Below are positions 30,417 to 40,612 of a stretch of DNA of 64,000 bases, piece after piece. Made by a program: the position numbers and the translations under genes. Each line of letters opens with the position of its first letter. The first letter of the stretch is position 1. The notes under the pieces are model-generated. The model saw only the letters and a program-made list of their open reading frames with translations. It ran no database searches and was not told where the DNA came from. The DNA is taken from contig JBAMJR010000261.1 of NCBI GenBank assembly GCA_038501785.1, positions 555,001 to 619,000 of the forward strand. Reading direction: 5' to 3'. This DNA comes from Myoxocephalus aenaeus (Eukaryota; Chordata; Actinopteri; Perciformes; Cottidae).

Positions 30417-30572
30417 GTAGACACAGATTTAGTTGGGAGCCTCCCCCACTTCTGTAGACATTGATTTAGTTGGGAGCCCCCACCACTTCTGTAGACATTG
30501 ATTTAGTTGGGAGCCTCCACCACTTCTGTAGACACTGATTTAGTTGGGAGCCTCTACCACTTCTGTGGACAC
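30417..30572. repeat. 37-bp tandem repeat, four units
   Basis: The unit GTAGACATTGATTTAGTTGG plus GAGCCTCCACCACTTCT occurs four times with few changes. The paralogous site at 38165-38200 has a single, shortened unit, so this array expanded after duplication. Confidence 0.9.
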
Positions 30573-30779
30573 TGAGACACACACAAGCTTCTCAGCCTGC
30601 TTGGGTGACCTCTCTAGATGTAGATGCTGCAGTACAAACAAACCAAAACATTCATCAATCCTCTAAGACTTGGTAGAACATGATAAACACTTCTTATTCT
30701 ATGTATTTTGACTATATATATAAATATATATATATATATATTCCTTTTATTTCAGACTCATGGGTCCATATAATCATTG

Positions 30780-31478
30780 CAGTTAAAAAAGTCACTCGTG
30801 GTTAAAAACATACAGACACTTCTTCCAATATTTCCAGAAACAAGAAGAATACCTCGTATCACTCTGTGTTGGCTCAGTTAAGACTTTTATAATTACATTT
30901 TCTGAACTTGAGCAAGGTTCTGAAAGCATCATTAAATGCCACCTGAATCTTTTTCATTTTTGCTTTACTATAAGTGCATCACAGGTGGGCTGTATAGAGA
31001 AGAGTACAGTAGGCTCTAAAGAGAGCAGTTTTAACATCTTGTGTACACATGAAATTGACATGCCAGCATATTAGCTTGTCCATAAAGTTTGCACATTGTC
31101 ATCATCACTTTGGTCATTCCTGATGATGTGACCCAAATATCTGACTTTGTCCACAACATTTAGCTCCCTTTTCTCCCATAAAAAAAGAAGGAAAATGTAG
31201 TTTCTGATCATCCTTGGTTTTAGCTATCATGATAACACTCTTTTTAGAGTTGAATTGTATATCATAGTGCACATCATACCTTGAGCAGACTGAGCAATTG
31301 CTATAAGGAGACAGGACCACTAAGTCGTCAGCATAGATCAGATGGTTAACCATACATCCTGTCTTACACTCTTTTAACTTTTTAGAAAGGTCATCCATAT
31401 ATAGATTAAAAAGAGCAGGTGACAGTATTCCACCTTGTCGGACGCCATTGGTAACTAGGAAGGGTGCGGATAAATATG
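30780..31478 (-). pseudogene. LINE reverse-transcriptase fragment, C-terminal half
   Basis: Minus-strand frames give NGVRQGGILSPALFNLYMDD, then the catalytic YADDLVVLSPYS, then FNSKKSVIMIAKTKDDQKLH and, after frame changes, HIIRND-like and YIQ-less C-terminal sequence. The MDDLSKKL..LIYADD arrangement is that of LINE reverse transcriptases. It lacks the N-terminal half and has stops. Its 5' boundary at 31478 is exactly where the next element begins. Confidence 0.75.
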
Positions 31479-33495
31479 GGGTTAGTTCAGTCTCATAAAT
31501 GACAAATGCACACAGAAAGATTCACAAATGCGCACAGAACAATTCACAAATATATTTGATTTACAAATGTACACAGAAGGGTTTACAAATACATTCCAAT
31601 GATTTATATAAATGTAAAAAAAAAAAATCACAAATATATTTCTGCATTTGTTCGTGAAAAGCTTCACATTTAGGAGTGGCTTTTTTGAGTGCAGCTCCCC
31701 CCTCCCCTACCCACGAGGGCGGTGCCAGCGTACAGTTATGGAATTTGCGCAGGTGATCAGTCAGACAATGGCGTCTGGTACACACATCCAACATCTTAAC
31801 TGTACCAGTAGAGCCCAAAGTGCCCATTTGACCACGGAGACCCGAAGCAAGCGGTCTTCAGACCCGGTGCCTGATATATATATACACTTATATATTCATA
31901 TAGATACACATATAATTGCAAACAATTCAGTCAAAAGTAAAAAGACACCGCTGTAGTAAAATTAAAGTAATGTAAAATTAAAATCTTAAGTTATGAATCT
32001 TAACCTTTCCCTCAGTCAAACTGATGTAACGTTACTGTGAACAAATAATAAACTAATAAAGATTGCTCGTTAGACCCTCAAAACTGAATTATATCTCATG
32101 TTTAACCGCTACTGAGAAATCGGAGCTAGCGGATCATTTCAAAAAGTCCTGCCAAGATCAGGCTGCTCTCGGCGGGCAGCAGAGCGCTGACGGCCCGGTG
32201 CTGACGGGGCTCACCGGTCCCTCAGCAGGACCTCAACTTGTCGGCGTATCTTTCTAAGTCGGCTGAATCTTGACAAACCGACCACAGATTTGATGCTTAA
32301 ACAACTAACTTCTCGCCTGAAAACATCCTAAAATTACATTTTGTGACTCAAAAACAGTAGTATTCAGAGAATGTCAACTTTCAGTTGTGTGTTTTCTCAT
32401 CAAGTACAGAGAAGAACGCATTATGAGAGACGGCCGCTGTAGACATCTTAACGCTGATTGGCCAAGACTCGACACGTCACATCAAAGATGTTCTATTTGC
32501 GAAGATCACAACATCAGCTTTTCTCCGTGTCTCACTCCAATTTCAGAAACGCTGGCCGGCCAGTTCACATATTTTGATTTCAAAACAGCGAATTTCGCCG
32601 AAAGGTGACAAGTTTGCAGGTCTGCAAAAAGGAAGACAAATACGTGTCCGGCTTGATGCTGCGGCGGACGCCGGACAGGGCATTGAAAATCCGGACTGTC
32701 CGGCCTAAATCCGCACGTCTGGTCACCCTAGCCGCGGCGGGTCCGGAGAAGACCGCGACCCGGCGCGACCGGCCCCCGTCTGAAGACCGCTTACCCGCCG
32801 GTGTGAGGCCGGTAACAGCCTCCGTCGCGCTGGGTCTGGTCTTCTCTGAGTCGGCCCAAAGTGGGTGATAAACTCCAGTGCAGTATAACACTGCAGTCAA
32901 CTCAGCAGACACTCGGGTCTCCGTGGTCAAATCAGCTGCAGCAGACACTGACATGAAACATATTCAAACGGACGGAAACAGCCACGTGACACAACATCCG
33001 GTTTTCAAAATACTGACTGATATGGATGTGTTCAGAACATTTCAGACACATCCAAACATCTTAATATGGGCACTTTGGGCTCTACTGGTACAGTTAAGAT
33101 GTTGGATGTGTGTACCAGACGCCATTGTTTGACTGATCACCTCCGCAAATTCCGTAACTGTAACGCTGGCACCGCCCTCTGGGTAGGGGAGGGGGGAGCG
33201 GCACTCCATGTGATTGGTTGAACATGAGGGTGACATCTGATTGGCTACGGATAGGTCCATATTGAAAAAAATGCATTTGCGAATCCAAGGCACGGCAGGG
33301 GAGTCTCAAAAAAGCCACTCCTAAATGTGAAGCTATTCACACACAAATGCAGAAATATATTTGTGATTTCTTTTTTTACATTTATATAAATCATTGGAAT
33401 GTATTTGTAAACCCTTCTGTGTACATTTGTAAATCGAATATATTTGTGAATTGTTCTGTGCGCATTTGTGAATGAGACTGAACTAACCCCATATT
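31472..33495. mobile_element. DNA transposon remnant with very long inverted repeats
   Basis: 31476 onward (GGGGTTAGTTCAGTCTCAT, then alternating CACAAATG/CACAGA phrases, ATTCCAATGATTTATATAAA, CACATTTAGGAGTGGCTTTT) is mirrored at 33060-33492. Arms are about 360-430 bases. The right arm has an extra piece, GATTGGTTGAACATGAGGGT. ATAT flanks both tips. No transposase is visible. The interior holds a second, unrelated element (31870-32430) and a GC-rich piece (32650-32870). Confidence 0.8.
31870..32430. mobile_element. Nested element, partner of 62860-63600
   Basis: ATTGCAAACAATTC.GTCAAAA, AACCTTTCCCTCAGTCAAAC, CGGATCATTTCAAAAAGTCC, GCTGACGGCCCGGTGCTGAC, TCCCTCAGCAGGACCTCAAC and CAGAGAAGAACGC are collinear with 62880-63585. 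This copy lacks about 190 bases between TTTTCTCATC and AAGTACAGAG. Confidence 0.8.
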
Positions 33496-33536
33496 CATCT
33501 TGTTCCAGATGTTGAAGGTCAGGTTGCCCAGGTGTT
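33494..33536 (-). pseudogene. 43-bp fragment of a TRIM gene
   Basis: TTCATCTTGTTCCAGATGTT followed by GAAGGTCAGGTTGCCCAGG is identical to part of gene A (about 21212-21254). It starts at the tip of the transposon at 33495. Confidence 0.75.
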
Positions 33537-33732
33537 ATTTCACAAGTTTCAAAAAGTGTCCCAAATTTTTTGTTAAATGGTGGGGGGCAAAAATATGTAA
33601 ATTTCCTACCCTGCCATAAAGATCATCATCATCATCCCACAGGTCATTTCTCATTTCATGCCTCCTCGTCTCCTCCAGCGTGTGACCCTAAACATCTCCC
33701 TCTCTCATACTCTCACACACACACAGACAGTG

Positions 33733-33961
33733 TATGAAGTTAGATTTGTGTCTTTATTCCGCAAGCAAAGAAACATGTTTTGAGAGCAAATTTCTGGTTT
33801 GTAACTAGAATTTCTGCCTATAATTAAAAAATTTGCTCTCAAAATAAAAACCTACGCTCTCAAAATAAAAACCTGCGCAGAAATTCTAGTTACAAACCAG
33901 AAATTTGCTCTCAAAACATGTTTCTTTGCTTGCGGAATAAAGACACAAATCTAACTTCATA
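33733..33961. mobile_element. MITE with 85-bp inverted repeats
   Basis: The left arm (from TATGAAGTTAGATTTGTGTC at 33733 to about 33817) is complemented almost perfectly by the right arm (about 33877-33961). The tips are bounded by TA on both sides, as after Tc1/mariner-type insertion. The centre has two copies of GCTCTCAAAATAAAAACCT. It is non-coding. Confidence 0.85.
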
Positions 33962-34139
33962 ACAGTGTACTTCATTTTGTTTATTTAATGAGCTCCATGA
34001 AGGTGAAAACGTTCCTCCTGCAGATGAAATGAGGTAAAACCTGTTAACCGGTGAGCTGTAGAGGTGTGGAGGTGTTTGTGGAATGAAACACACCTCTGTG
34101 TTCCAGGTGAAGCGTTTAGCAGAGGAGGAGTCACAAAGC

Positions 34140-34339
34140 TCCGCCCCTCACCTGACTCACCTGAGACAAACAGTTTGTGCTTCTTCTTCACTAAAGAGAC
34201 ACACAGACTGAAAGAGAGACGATCAGATTCACCTTCAGACCAAACTAACAACTTCCTCTGAGTGAGTTCAGCTGCAGGAGAGAAAAGAGGAACACTACAA
34301 CACTGCTGCTTCAACCTGCTGACACTCCACACCCTGAAT
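34140..34339 (+). promoter_or_regulatory. Promoter and 5' UTR exon of TRIM gene B
   Basis: GCTCCGCCCCTCACCTGACT resembles the GC box of the gene A promoter block, and AACAGTTTGT follows in both. The leader ends CACCCTGAAT|GTGAGTTTG (donor at 34340). The acceptor TTTCTGTGTTTCAG ends at 34411, giving an intron of only 72 bases. Confidence 0.5.
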
Positions 34340-34428
34340 GTGAGTTTGACTCAACACAGTGAAGTTATAGAGGAGGAGGGAGCCATGACTCATGTACTTT
34401 CTGTGTTTCAGCTTCACTCAGAGACAAC

Positions 34429-35814
34429 ATGGCTTCCAGATTAGAGGAGGATCTCTGCTGTCCGGTCTGTCAGGAAGTCTTTAGAGATCCTGTTGTTCTG
34501 TCATGTAGCCACAGCTTCTGTAAAGACTGTCTGAAGAGCTGGTGGAGAGAGAAACCAACTCAGGAGTGTCCAGTTTGTAAGAGAAGATCTTCAAGGTCAG
34601 AACCACCTTGTAACCTGGTGCTAAAGAACCTGTGTGAGTCCTTCTTACTGGAGAGAGACCAGAGAGCTCCAGAGACTCTCTGCAGTCTGCACTCTGAGAA
34701 ACTCAGACTCTTCTGTCTGGACCATCAGCAGCCAGTGTGTGTCGTCTGCAGAGACTCAGAGAAACACACCGACCACAGATTCAGACCCATCGATGAAGCT
34801 GCTGCACAACTCAAGAAGAAGCTTCAGGAAACTCTGAAGCCCTTAAAGGAGAAGTTAAAGATCTTTGAACAAGTTAAAGTGAAGTCTGATCAAACAGCAG
34901 AACACATGAAGGTCCAGGCCCGACGCACAGAGAGGCAGATTCAGGATCAGTTTAAGAAGCTTCACCAGTTTCTAGAGGAGGAAGAGGAGGCCAGGATGGC
35001 TGCACTGAGGGAGGAAGAGGAGCAGAAGAGTCAGATGATGAAGGAGAAGATGGAGGCTCTGAGCAGAGAGATAGCAGCTCTTTCAGACACAGTCAGAGCC
35101 ACAGAGGACGAGCTGAGAGCTGAAGACGTCTCATTCCTCAACAACTACAAGGCTGCAGTGGAACGAGTCCAGCAGCGCCCCCTGCTGGAGGATCCACAGC
35201 TGCTCTCAGGAGCTCTGATAGACGAGGCCAAACACCTGGGCAACCTGACCTTCAACATCTGGAACAAGATGAAGGACCTGGTCTCCTACACTCCTGTGGT
35301 TCTGGACCCAAACACTGCTGATCCATACCTCATCCTGTCTGAAGATCTGACCAGAGTGAGAGAAGGAGAGGAACAGAAGCTTCCTGATAATCCAGAGAGG
35401 ATTGGTGAACTCTGTTCTGTTCTGGGCTCTGAGGGATTTAACTCTGGGACTCACAGCTGGGATGTCGAGGTAAAATACAGTATATACTGGTCACTGGGTG
35501 TGTTAGCAGAGTCTGTCCAGAGGAAGGGACGCATACAGTCTGGATTATGGAGAATAAGGTTTGTTATAGATAAATACTCCGCACAGTCACCATCATCTCC
35601 AGTCACTGATCTCGTCGTGCAGAAGAAGCCTCAGAGGATCAGAGTGAATCTGGACTGGAACAGAGGAAAGCTGTCGTTCTCTGATCCTGATACTAACACA
35701 CACATACACACCTTCACACACACTTTCACTGAGAGGATGTTTCCAATCATTAACACTCCAGATAAAGTGAAGATCTCACCACTGAAGGTCTGTGTGTCAA
35801 AGCAACAGGTCTGA
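34429..35814 (+). CDS. TRIM-family E3 ubiquitin ligase (TRIM35/A33-like), gene B
   Basis: The protein is 461 residues, from ATG at 34429 to TGA at 35812-35814. The RING has the same eight zinc ligands as gene A (C11 to C50), with CKRRSS replacing CRTISS after the last one. B-box 2 (85-116), coiled coil and PRY-SPRY follow in the same order and length, so it should act as a ubiquitin ligase that reads its target through SPRY. The RING-to-coiled-coil part is close to gene A. Differences concentrate in the SPRY loops (for example EVKYSIYWSLGV for EVGDSKYWLLGV and FVIDKYSAQSPSSP for FYEDKYLAESPSAP), the pattern expected if target recognition diversifies. The C-terminus ends KVCVSKQQV instead of KVCVSV. 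It is flanked by direct duplicates at 30.0 and 37.8 kb. Confidence 0.92.
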   Translation: MASRLEEDLCCPVCQEVFRDPVVLSCSHSFCKDCLKSWWREKPTQECPVCKRRSSRSEPPCNLVLKNLCESFLLERDQRAPETLCSLHSEKLRLFCLDHQQPVCVVCRDSEKHTDHRFRPIDEAAAQLKKKLQETLKPLKEKLKIFEQVKVKSDQTAEHMKVQARRTERQIQDQFKKLHQFLEEEEEARMAALREEEEQKSQMMKEKMEALSREIAALSDTVRATEDELRAEDVSFLNNYKAAVERVQQRPLLEDPQLLSGALIDEAKHLGNLTFNIWNKMKDLVSYTPVVLDPNTADPYLILSEDLTRVREGEEQKLPDNPERIGELCSVLGSEGFNSGTHSWDVEVKYSIYWSLGVLAESVQRKGRIQSGLWRIRFVIDKYSAQSPSSPVTDLVVQKKPQRIRVNLDWNRGKLSFSDPDTNTHIHTFTHTFTERMFPIINTPDKVKISPLKVCVSKQQV

Positions 35815-36640
35815 TAGAGACTTTAGTTTGAAGGAGGTGATTATCAGTTATTCACCTCTTTAAAATATAAATCCTGTGTTTTCTCTCTTCAGCAGCAAAC
35901 ATGAACCTTTCTACAGTCGGCAGTTTAAACTGCGTTGCTTTAAGCTGCTTTATGACTTCATCTTCTTCTATTCATTGATATAACATCATCTAACAGTTCC
36001 AGGTCTGAGCTTTGATTGGTCACCAGGCTGTGATTTATGAGTTGATATCTTCATCTGGAGCATAACCTGCTCCGTAGTGCAGCGCCGCAGAAACGCTTCT
36101 GAACTCTTATTGTTTGTGGAGAAAAGAGACGATGAGACATCAGGACTCACCTGCACACAGGTGATCAGAAACCTGGACTTCACTTTCTCTAGTTCCTTTA
36201 TGAGTTCATTAAGCTGTAAAAAGATATCCAACTGAGGTTACGTTGATCGGACAAAACTAAAGATATGTTATAATGAAATGATGGAATATGAAGTTAATCT
36301 CTCCGTGACAACAGACGGGTCGAGGTCTGATTTGAGTTTTCTTTCACATATTTTGATCTGTGTGTTATAAACTGTTTATTAACAGGCTCTGTCTTCACTG
36401 ACTGTTTCCTTTAAGTTTGTTCTAGTTTGTTTCTTCTCTAACTCTGTTCATATTATTGTTGTTATATTATATTGATCTGTATTCAGGCTTTTTTTTTCAA
36501 TTTTAGTGTTGCTTATTGGAATGAAATGTAAAGAGATATGTGATGCCAAATCAAATGAAAGAAAATATAATAGTGGTGATTATTTTACTAACTGTTGATC
36601 TGATAACAGAATGATAAACATTATTATTTAACATTACTAT
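35815..36640 (+). other. 3' UTR and flank of TRIM gene B
   Basis: AT-rich. No coding frame. ATATTTTGATCTGTGTGTTA and TTATATTATATTGATCTGTA are the only notable phrases. Confidence 0.4.
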
Positions 36641-36692
36641 TGATGAAGGGAAGATATCACCACTGAAGGTGTGTCATAAAACAACAGGTGCA
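36641..36692 (+). pseudogene. Relic of a TRIM C-terminus
   Basis: GATGAAGGGAAGATATCACC plus ACTGAAGGTGTGTC...AAACAACAGG copies the last codons of gene B (AGTGAAGATCTCACCACTGA, 35768 onward), giving KISPLKVC. The following 150 bases include a second repeat pair (GTGGTGATTATTTTACTAAC at 36575, like 36815), so the 3' end of gene B was duplicated in tandem and eroded. Confidence 0.6.
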
Positions 36693-37789
36693 TTAGTCTT
36701 TAGTTTGATTATTACACACATGTATTTCCTAAATGAGTTTACTTTGAACCAACAGGTTGAATCTAGTTTCTCTGCAGCTGATCATGGAAGAAACAGAGTT
36801 TTTTACAGTGGTGATTATTATACAAACTTGTGATCTAATAACAGAATTATCAACAGAGATCATTAAAACAATAAATCACAGTTGATGTTGTTTGTGTTTT
36901 GTCTTCATAAAGTCTTCTTATAGACTGATTGTACAGATAGAGGCGGGTCCCAAAGCTCCATATATGTGTATTTAATAATAACAATAATAATCAAGCCCTG
37001 TTGGGTTTGTTTAGCCTGGATTAGTTTACATGTCTTAACTGTTTACAAATAAAGTACCCAGAATTATCTATGATATTTGCAGTGCACTGTCACTGCATTA
37101 CTTCCATACTAAATAAATAAACATGATGGTTCATGACAGTTCTGCCGTTAAGAAGATACGCATCAAGATATCCTCAGAGAATGTCTTGCATCATGTCTGA
37201 GTGTTGGGATTCCACTGAGTTATGCCTCCAAGAGGAAGTAGAGGGATATCTTTTTACCTAAATTGCAGCAACCTGTCTTATATTTTTTTAAGCACATCCT
37301 TTGTGATCTGCTGACAAACTACAATCGCTAACTTATTCGTGTTTTTCCAGACATTTAAAGGCCTGTGTGGATATTATTTATTAAAGAGGCCATTTCCATG
37401 TATTTATTATTTTATAGTCTACAGTCATTTTCCCAGAATTCAATTACTTACTCATCCACTGATCTTTTCATGAGCTGACATCTGTATGTCTGTATACTTT
37501 TTTCATATTCTCAGCCACCTAGAAGCAACATATTATGATTAAGATGGCTTAGTTTCATCTAAAAGTGGCATAAAAATACATGAGACAGTTTAACCTAGAA
37601 CCCTCCTGAACATCACATGCTGTGGTATTTAATTAGATATTTAATCACATATCTTTTATATATATGTATACATAAGTCAGACATTGTTAATAGTTTTATT
37701 AAGATCTCTGCAAATGAATGTGTTTATGTTCAAGTTCAATGTGTAATACTCTCTATTGCCCTCTGGATATTATACCATTTTCTCTATTT
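36693..37789. other. Intergenic, no feature recognised
   Basis: AT-rich sequence between the TRIM relic and the duplicated flank. No open frame of interest. Confidence 0.4.
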
Positions 37790-38200
37790 CTCTATAAAAG
37801 GACGTTAGTGGTCAACTCGTTATCAGTCAACTCACACAATGAGGGAAATAGAAATTACTGGTGAATAATGTTAATATTTAAAATATCCATAAACCCTTCA
37901 GTGATGAAGATTACATGTTTTTTAGAATATAATTGTTTACTTCAGAACCAGCTCCTGTCGGTGACGTAAAAAAACAACTTTTATGACATTGATCATTTTA
38001 TTGATCAGCTTTAGTTTAATTAAACTCAACTAAACCAGTACTTCTTCTTTATAGTCACCATCATGTCATGCAATTGTATTAATACTATATACAGTATATA
38101 TTGAACCAGAGAGGCAGAAACATAGAACATTTATTTTATTTTAAATTCCATCACAATTGTGTTTTTTGGACACTGGGAGCCTCCCCCACTTCTGTTGTCT
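37790..38200. repeat. TRIM-cluster flank duplicate (partner at 30025-30416)
   Basis: Collinear with 30025-30416 with few substitutions. It ends with one unit, GGGAGCCTCCCCCACTTCTG, of the array expanded at 30417-30572. Confidence 0.85.
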
Positions 38201-38274
38201 CGGAGTGACGTCATCAAGCTAACAAGCTAACTGGCTAACATGTCTGACTCTGGCACATGAACCAAGTGTCCTAA

Positions 38275-38276
<2 letters not shown>

Positions 38277-38370
<94 letters not shown>
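38277..38370. repeat. (TG)n microsatellite, 47 units
   Basis: An uninterrupted TG run of 94 bases. The paralogous place near 17253 has only 13 units. Confidence 0.97.
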
Positions 38371-38371
<1 letters not shown>

Positions 38372-38689
38372 TAAGAGCACATGCATTAGTGTGTTCATGT
38401 TTTAATGTAACATCAAAGACGAAGCTGAAGCTCAACATGCAGAAACTTGAAGAATCCAACATGTCCGCTCTCATTGTTGCTGAAGTTAACTTCCTGCTTG
38501 ATTTATTTATTTACTCGACTGTAAACACTAGTAGTTATAACATCAATGTTGTTGTTCCTGAGCTCTGTGTTGACTGCTTCTGTCGCTTATTTTTATTAGT
38601 TACAAATATGAGTTAAACATTGAAGCAGGAGACAAAGAAATGAGATGAAATATGAAAAGACAAATACTATTGTTTAATAACAACAAACC

Positions 38690-38770
38690 AATGAAAGGTT
38701 TTACATGTTTATTTTTAAAAAGATGTGTACAATTCAAAGGCAATAAAGAAGTATAATTATTGAATTATTA
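38690..38770. repeat. TRIM 3' flank duplicate, copy 2
   Basis: ACCAATGAAAGGTTTTACAT and GTGTACAATTCAAAGGCAAT match 19077-19140. It lies downstream of the truncated TRIM piece C and in the same orientation to it. Confidence 0.7.
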
Positions 38771-38984
38771 ATCATTGTGTAAGTACTTTAATAAACAAAT
38801 GTTATAGTAATATAATTAAAGTATCTTTCTCTCTGAATGACTTAGCCAAAAGATGATTCAATCTTTTTTTCACAAAAAAAATATCTGTCTGTCTTTATGA
38901 TAAGAAATACAGTACATTTATGCTAAATACAAAATTTGTATATATGTTCTTGATATAATAATTTGACAGAAGCAGTTGTAAACA

Positions 38985-39345
38985 TCAGATCACGGACACA
39001 CAGACCTTCAGTGGTGATATCTTCAGATTATCATCAGTGTTAATGAATGGAAACATCTTCTCAGTGAAAGTGTGTGTGAAGGTGTGTATGTGTGTGTTAG
39101 TATCAGGATCAGAGAACGACAGCTTTCCTCTGTTCCAGTCCAGATTCACTCTGATCCTCTGAGGCTTCTTCTGGACGACGAGAGCAGTGAATGGAGCTGA
39201 TGGTGACTGTGATGAGTATTTACCTATAACAAACACTATTCTCCATAATCCAGACTCTAAATCTCTCTTCCTCTGGACAGACTCTGCTAACACACCAAGT
39301 CTCCAGTATTTACTGTCTCCTACCTCGACATCCCAGCTGTGAGTT
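38985..39345 (-). pseudogene. Truncated TRIM SPRY fragment, copy C
   Basis: Minus-strand sequence encodes the last 120 or so residues of a gene A/B-type protein: SHSWDVEV-like start, LGVLAESVQRK, ESGLWRIVF, then NLDWNRGKLSFSDPDTNTHI and a stop at 38985. Upstream the similarity breaks at 39345 in the SPRY start (CAGCTGTGAGTTA) where an hAT-like repeat begins. RING, B-box and coiled coil are missing. Confidence 0.88.
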
Positions 39346-39354
39346 AGAGTGATT

Positions 39355-39580
39355 AGCAGTGGTGTATAAAGTACCCAAAAGCCGTACTTTAGTAAAAGTA
39401 AAGATACATTACTGGAAAATGACTCCAGTAAAAGTGAAAGTCACCTATTTGAATACTACTTGAGTACAAAAGTCTTAAAGTATCTGATATTTACTGTACT
39501 TAAGTATCAAAACAAATGTTCTGATATTAAATGTACTTAAGTATTGAAAGTAAAAGTACAAGTAAATGCTGTTAATAAAA
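39355..39580. mobile_element. hAT-like non-autonomous repeat
   Basis: AGTGGTGTATAAAGTACCC, GACTCCAGTAAAAGTGAAAG, TACTTGAGTACAAAAGTC and TGTACTTAAGTATTGAAAGT are typical of a widespread fish element. It sits at the breakpoint of the TRIM fragment C. Confidence 0.6.
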
Positions 39581-39944
39581 AAGCAAAGGGTCAGAATTTT
39601 GAGAATTATGAAGTTTATTATTTCATGTGCTGTGGCCACAATGACCAAGGACAAGGAGTTGTTGGCTGTGATCCATCCAGGAGCTTTCTCTGAAACAGTG
39701 AGGGAAAGACATTTTGTAAGCATAACAACTTTAGCTAGCCCCACTTGCTACACACACTTGCATGCATCTCCAACTCCGACACAGTTCAAATCGTAATGCT
39801 GCGCTCTCGCGGCTCCTGTCAATCCTATGGTGTGGTGGCTAGCTAACGTTAAGTTAGCTAACGTTAGCTACTAGCTGCAATGATTATAGCTAAAATGACT
39901 CAAATCAACAAAATCTCACTGTCAACACTTCCTCAGCTCACTAA

Positions 39945-40360
39945 TGCTGCGTTCACACCATAAGTTTTGCAAATTTGACGCACGAGTAGATTACATGCAA
40001 AGTCAATGCACAGACTGAATGGTTGCGAAAAAGCGAATGTTCCGCCGGGCGGCACGAATGACGCTTTGAATTTTTTTCCAACTCTGGCGAAAAATTTGCG
40101 TGGCGCTGAGTCGCGAAATCCAATCAGCTGTCACTGATGTTCCGCCCGTCACTGCCGTCCTGCCGCTGTTGCATCAGCCAAAATGGAGGATACCCTGATA
40201 TGTTATGACACTGCCACTCACCGGAGACAGATGGACGCAGCTGAGATTGAACGCCTGTAGAGAGATCCTGGCACAGATCCGAGCCAACAGGTCATCAAAC
40301 TGGCTAATGTTCAGCCTGAAGTAGCGCTGGAAGCGGCAGTCATCCCAAAAAAACACCAAA
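39945..40360 (-). mobile_element. Harbinger-like element with transposase fragment
   Basis: The outer end is ATGCTGCGTTCACACCATAA. On the minus strand 40174-40359 encodes FFWDDCRFQRYFRLNISQFD followed by DLLARICARIS, the N-terminal part of HARBI1-like/PIF-Harbinger nucleases. The DDE core is absent, so it is a dead copy. Related non-coding ends are at 19184 and 22260. Confidence 0.7.
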
Positions 40361-40612
40361 AAATAAAAATATTTTTTATATTTTTAATTATAAAAATTAT
40401 AAGAATATTAATAAATTACACAAATTGTCAATATTTGTGTGTTCTGAGTGCACATGCCGGGGCCAGGTCCATTTGACCCAAGAAAGACGGGTCTAATACG
40501 CAGTTTAGCCAATCACTGATTAAAGATATAAATGAGTGACATACAATTTATCCAATCAGCGCCCTAAAAAACGTCCACGGAGGCGCCCCACGGTCCCGTT
40601 TCTCGTTCTCAT

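Noticed and set aside
34064..34444. Short frames upstream of TRIM gene B
   Set aside because: They lie in the 5' UTR exon and intron of gene B.
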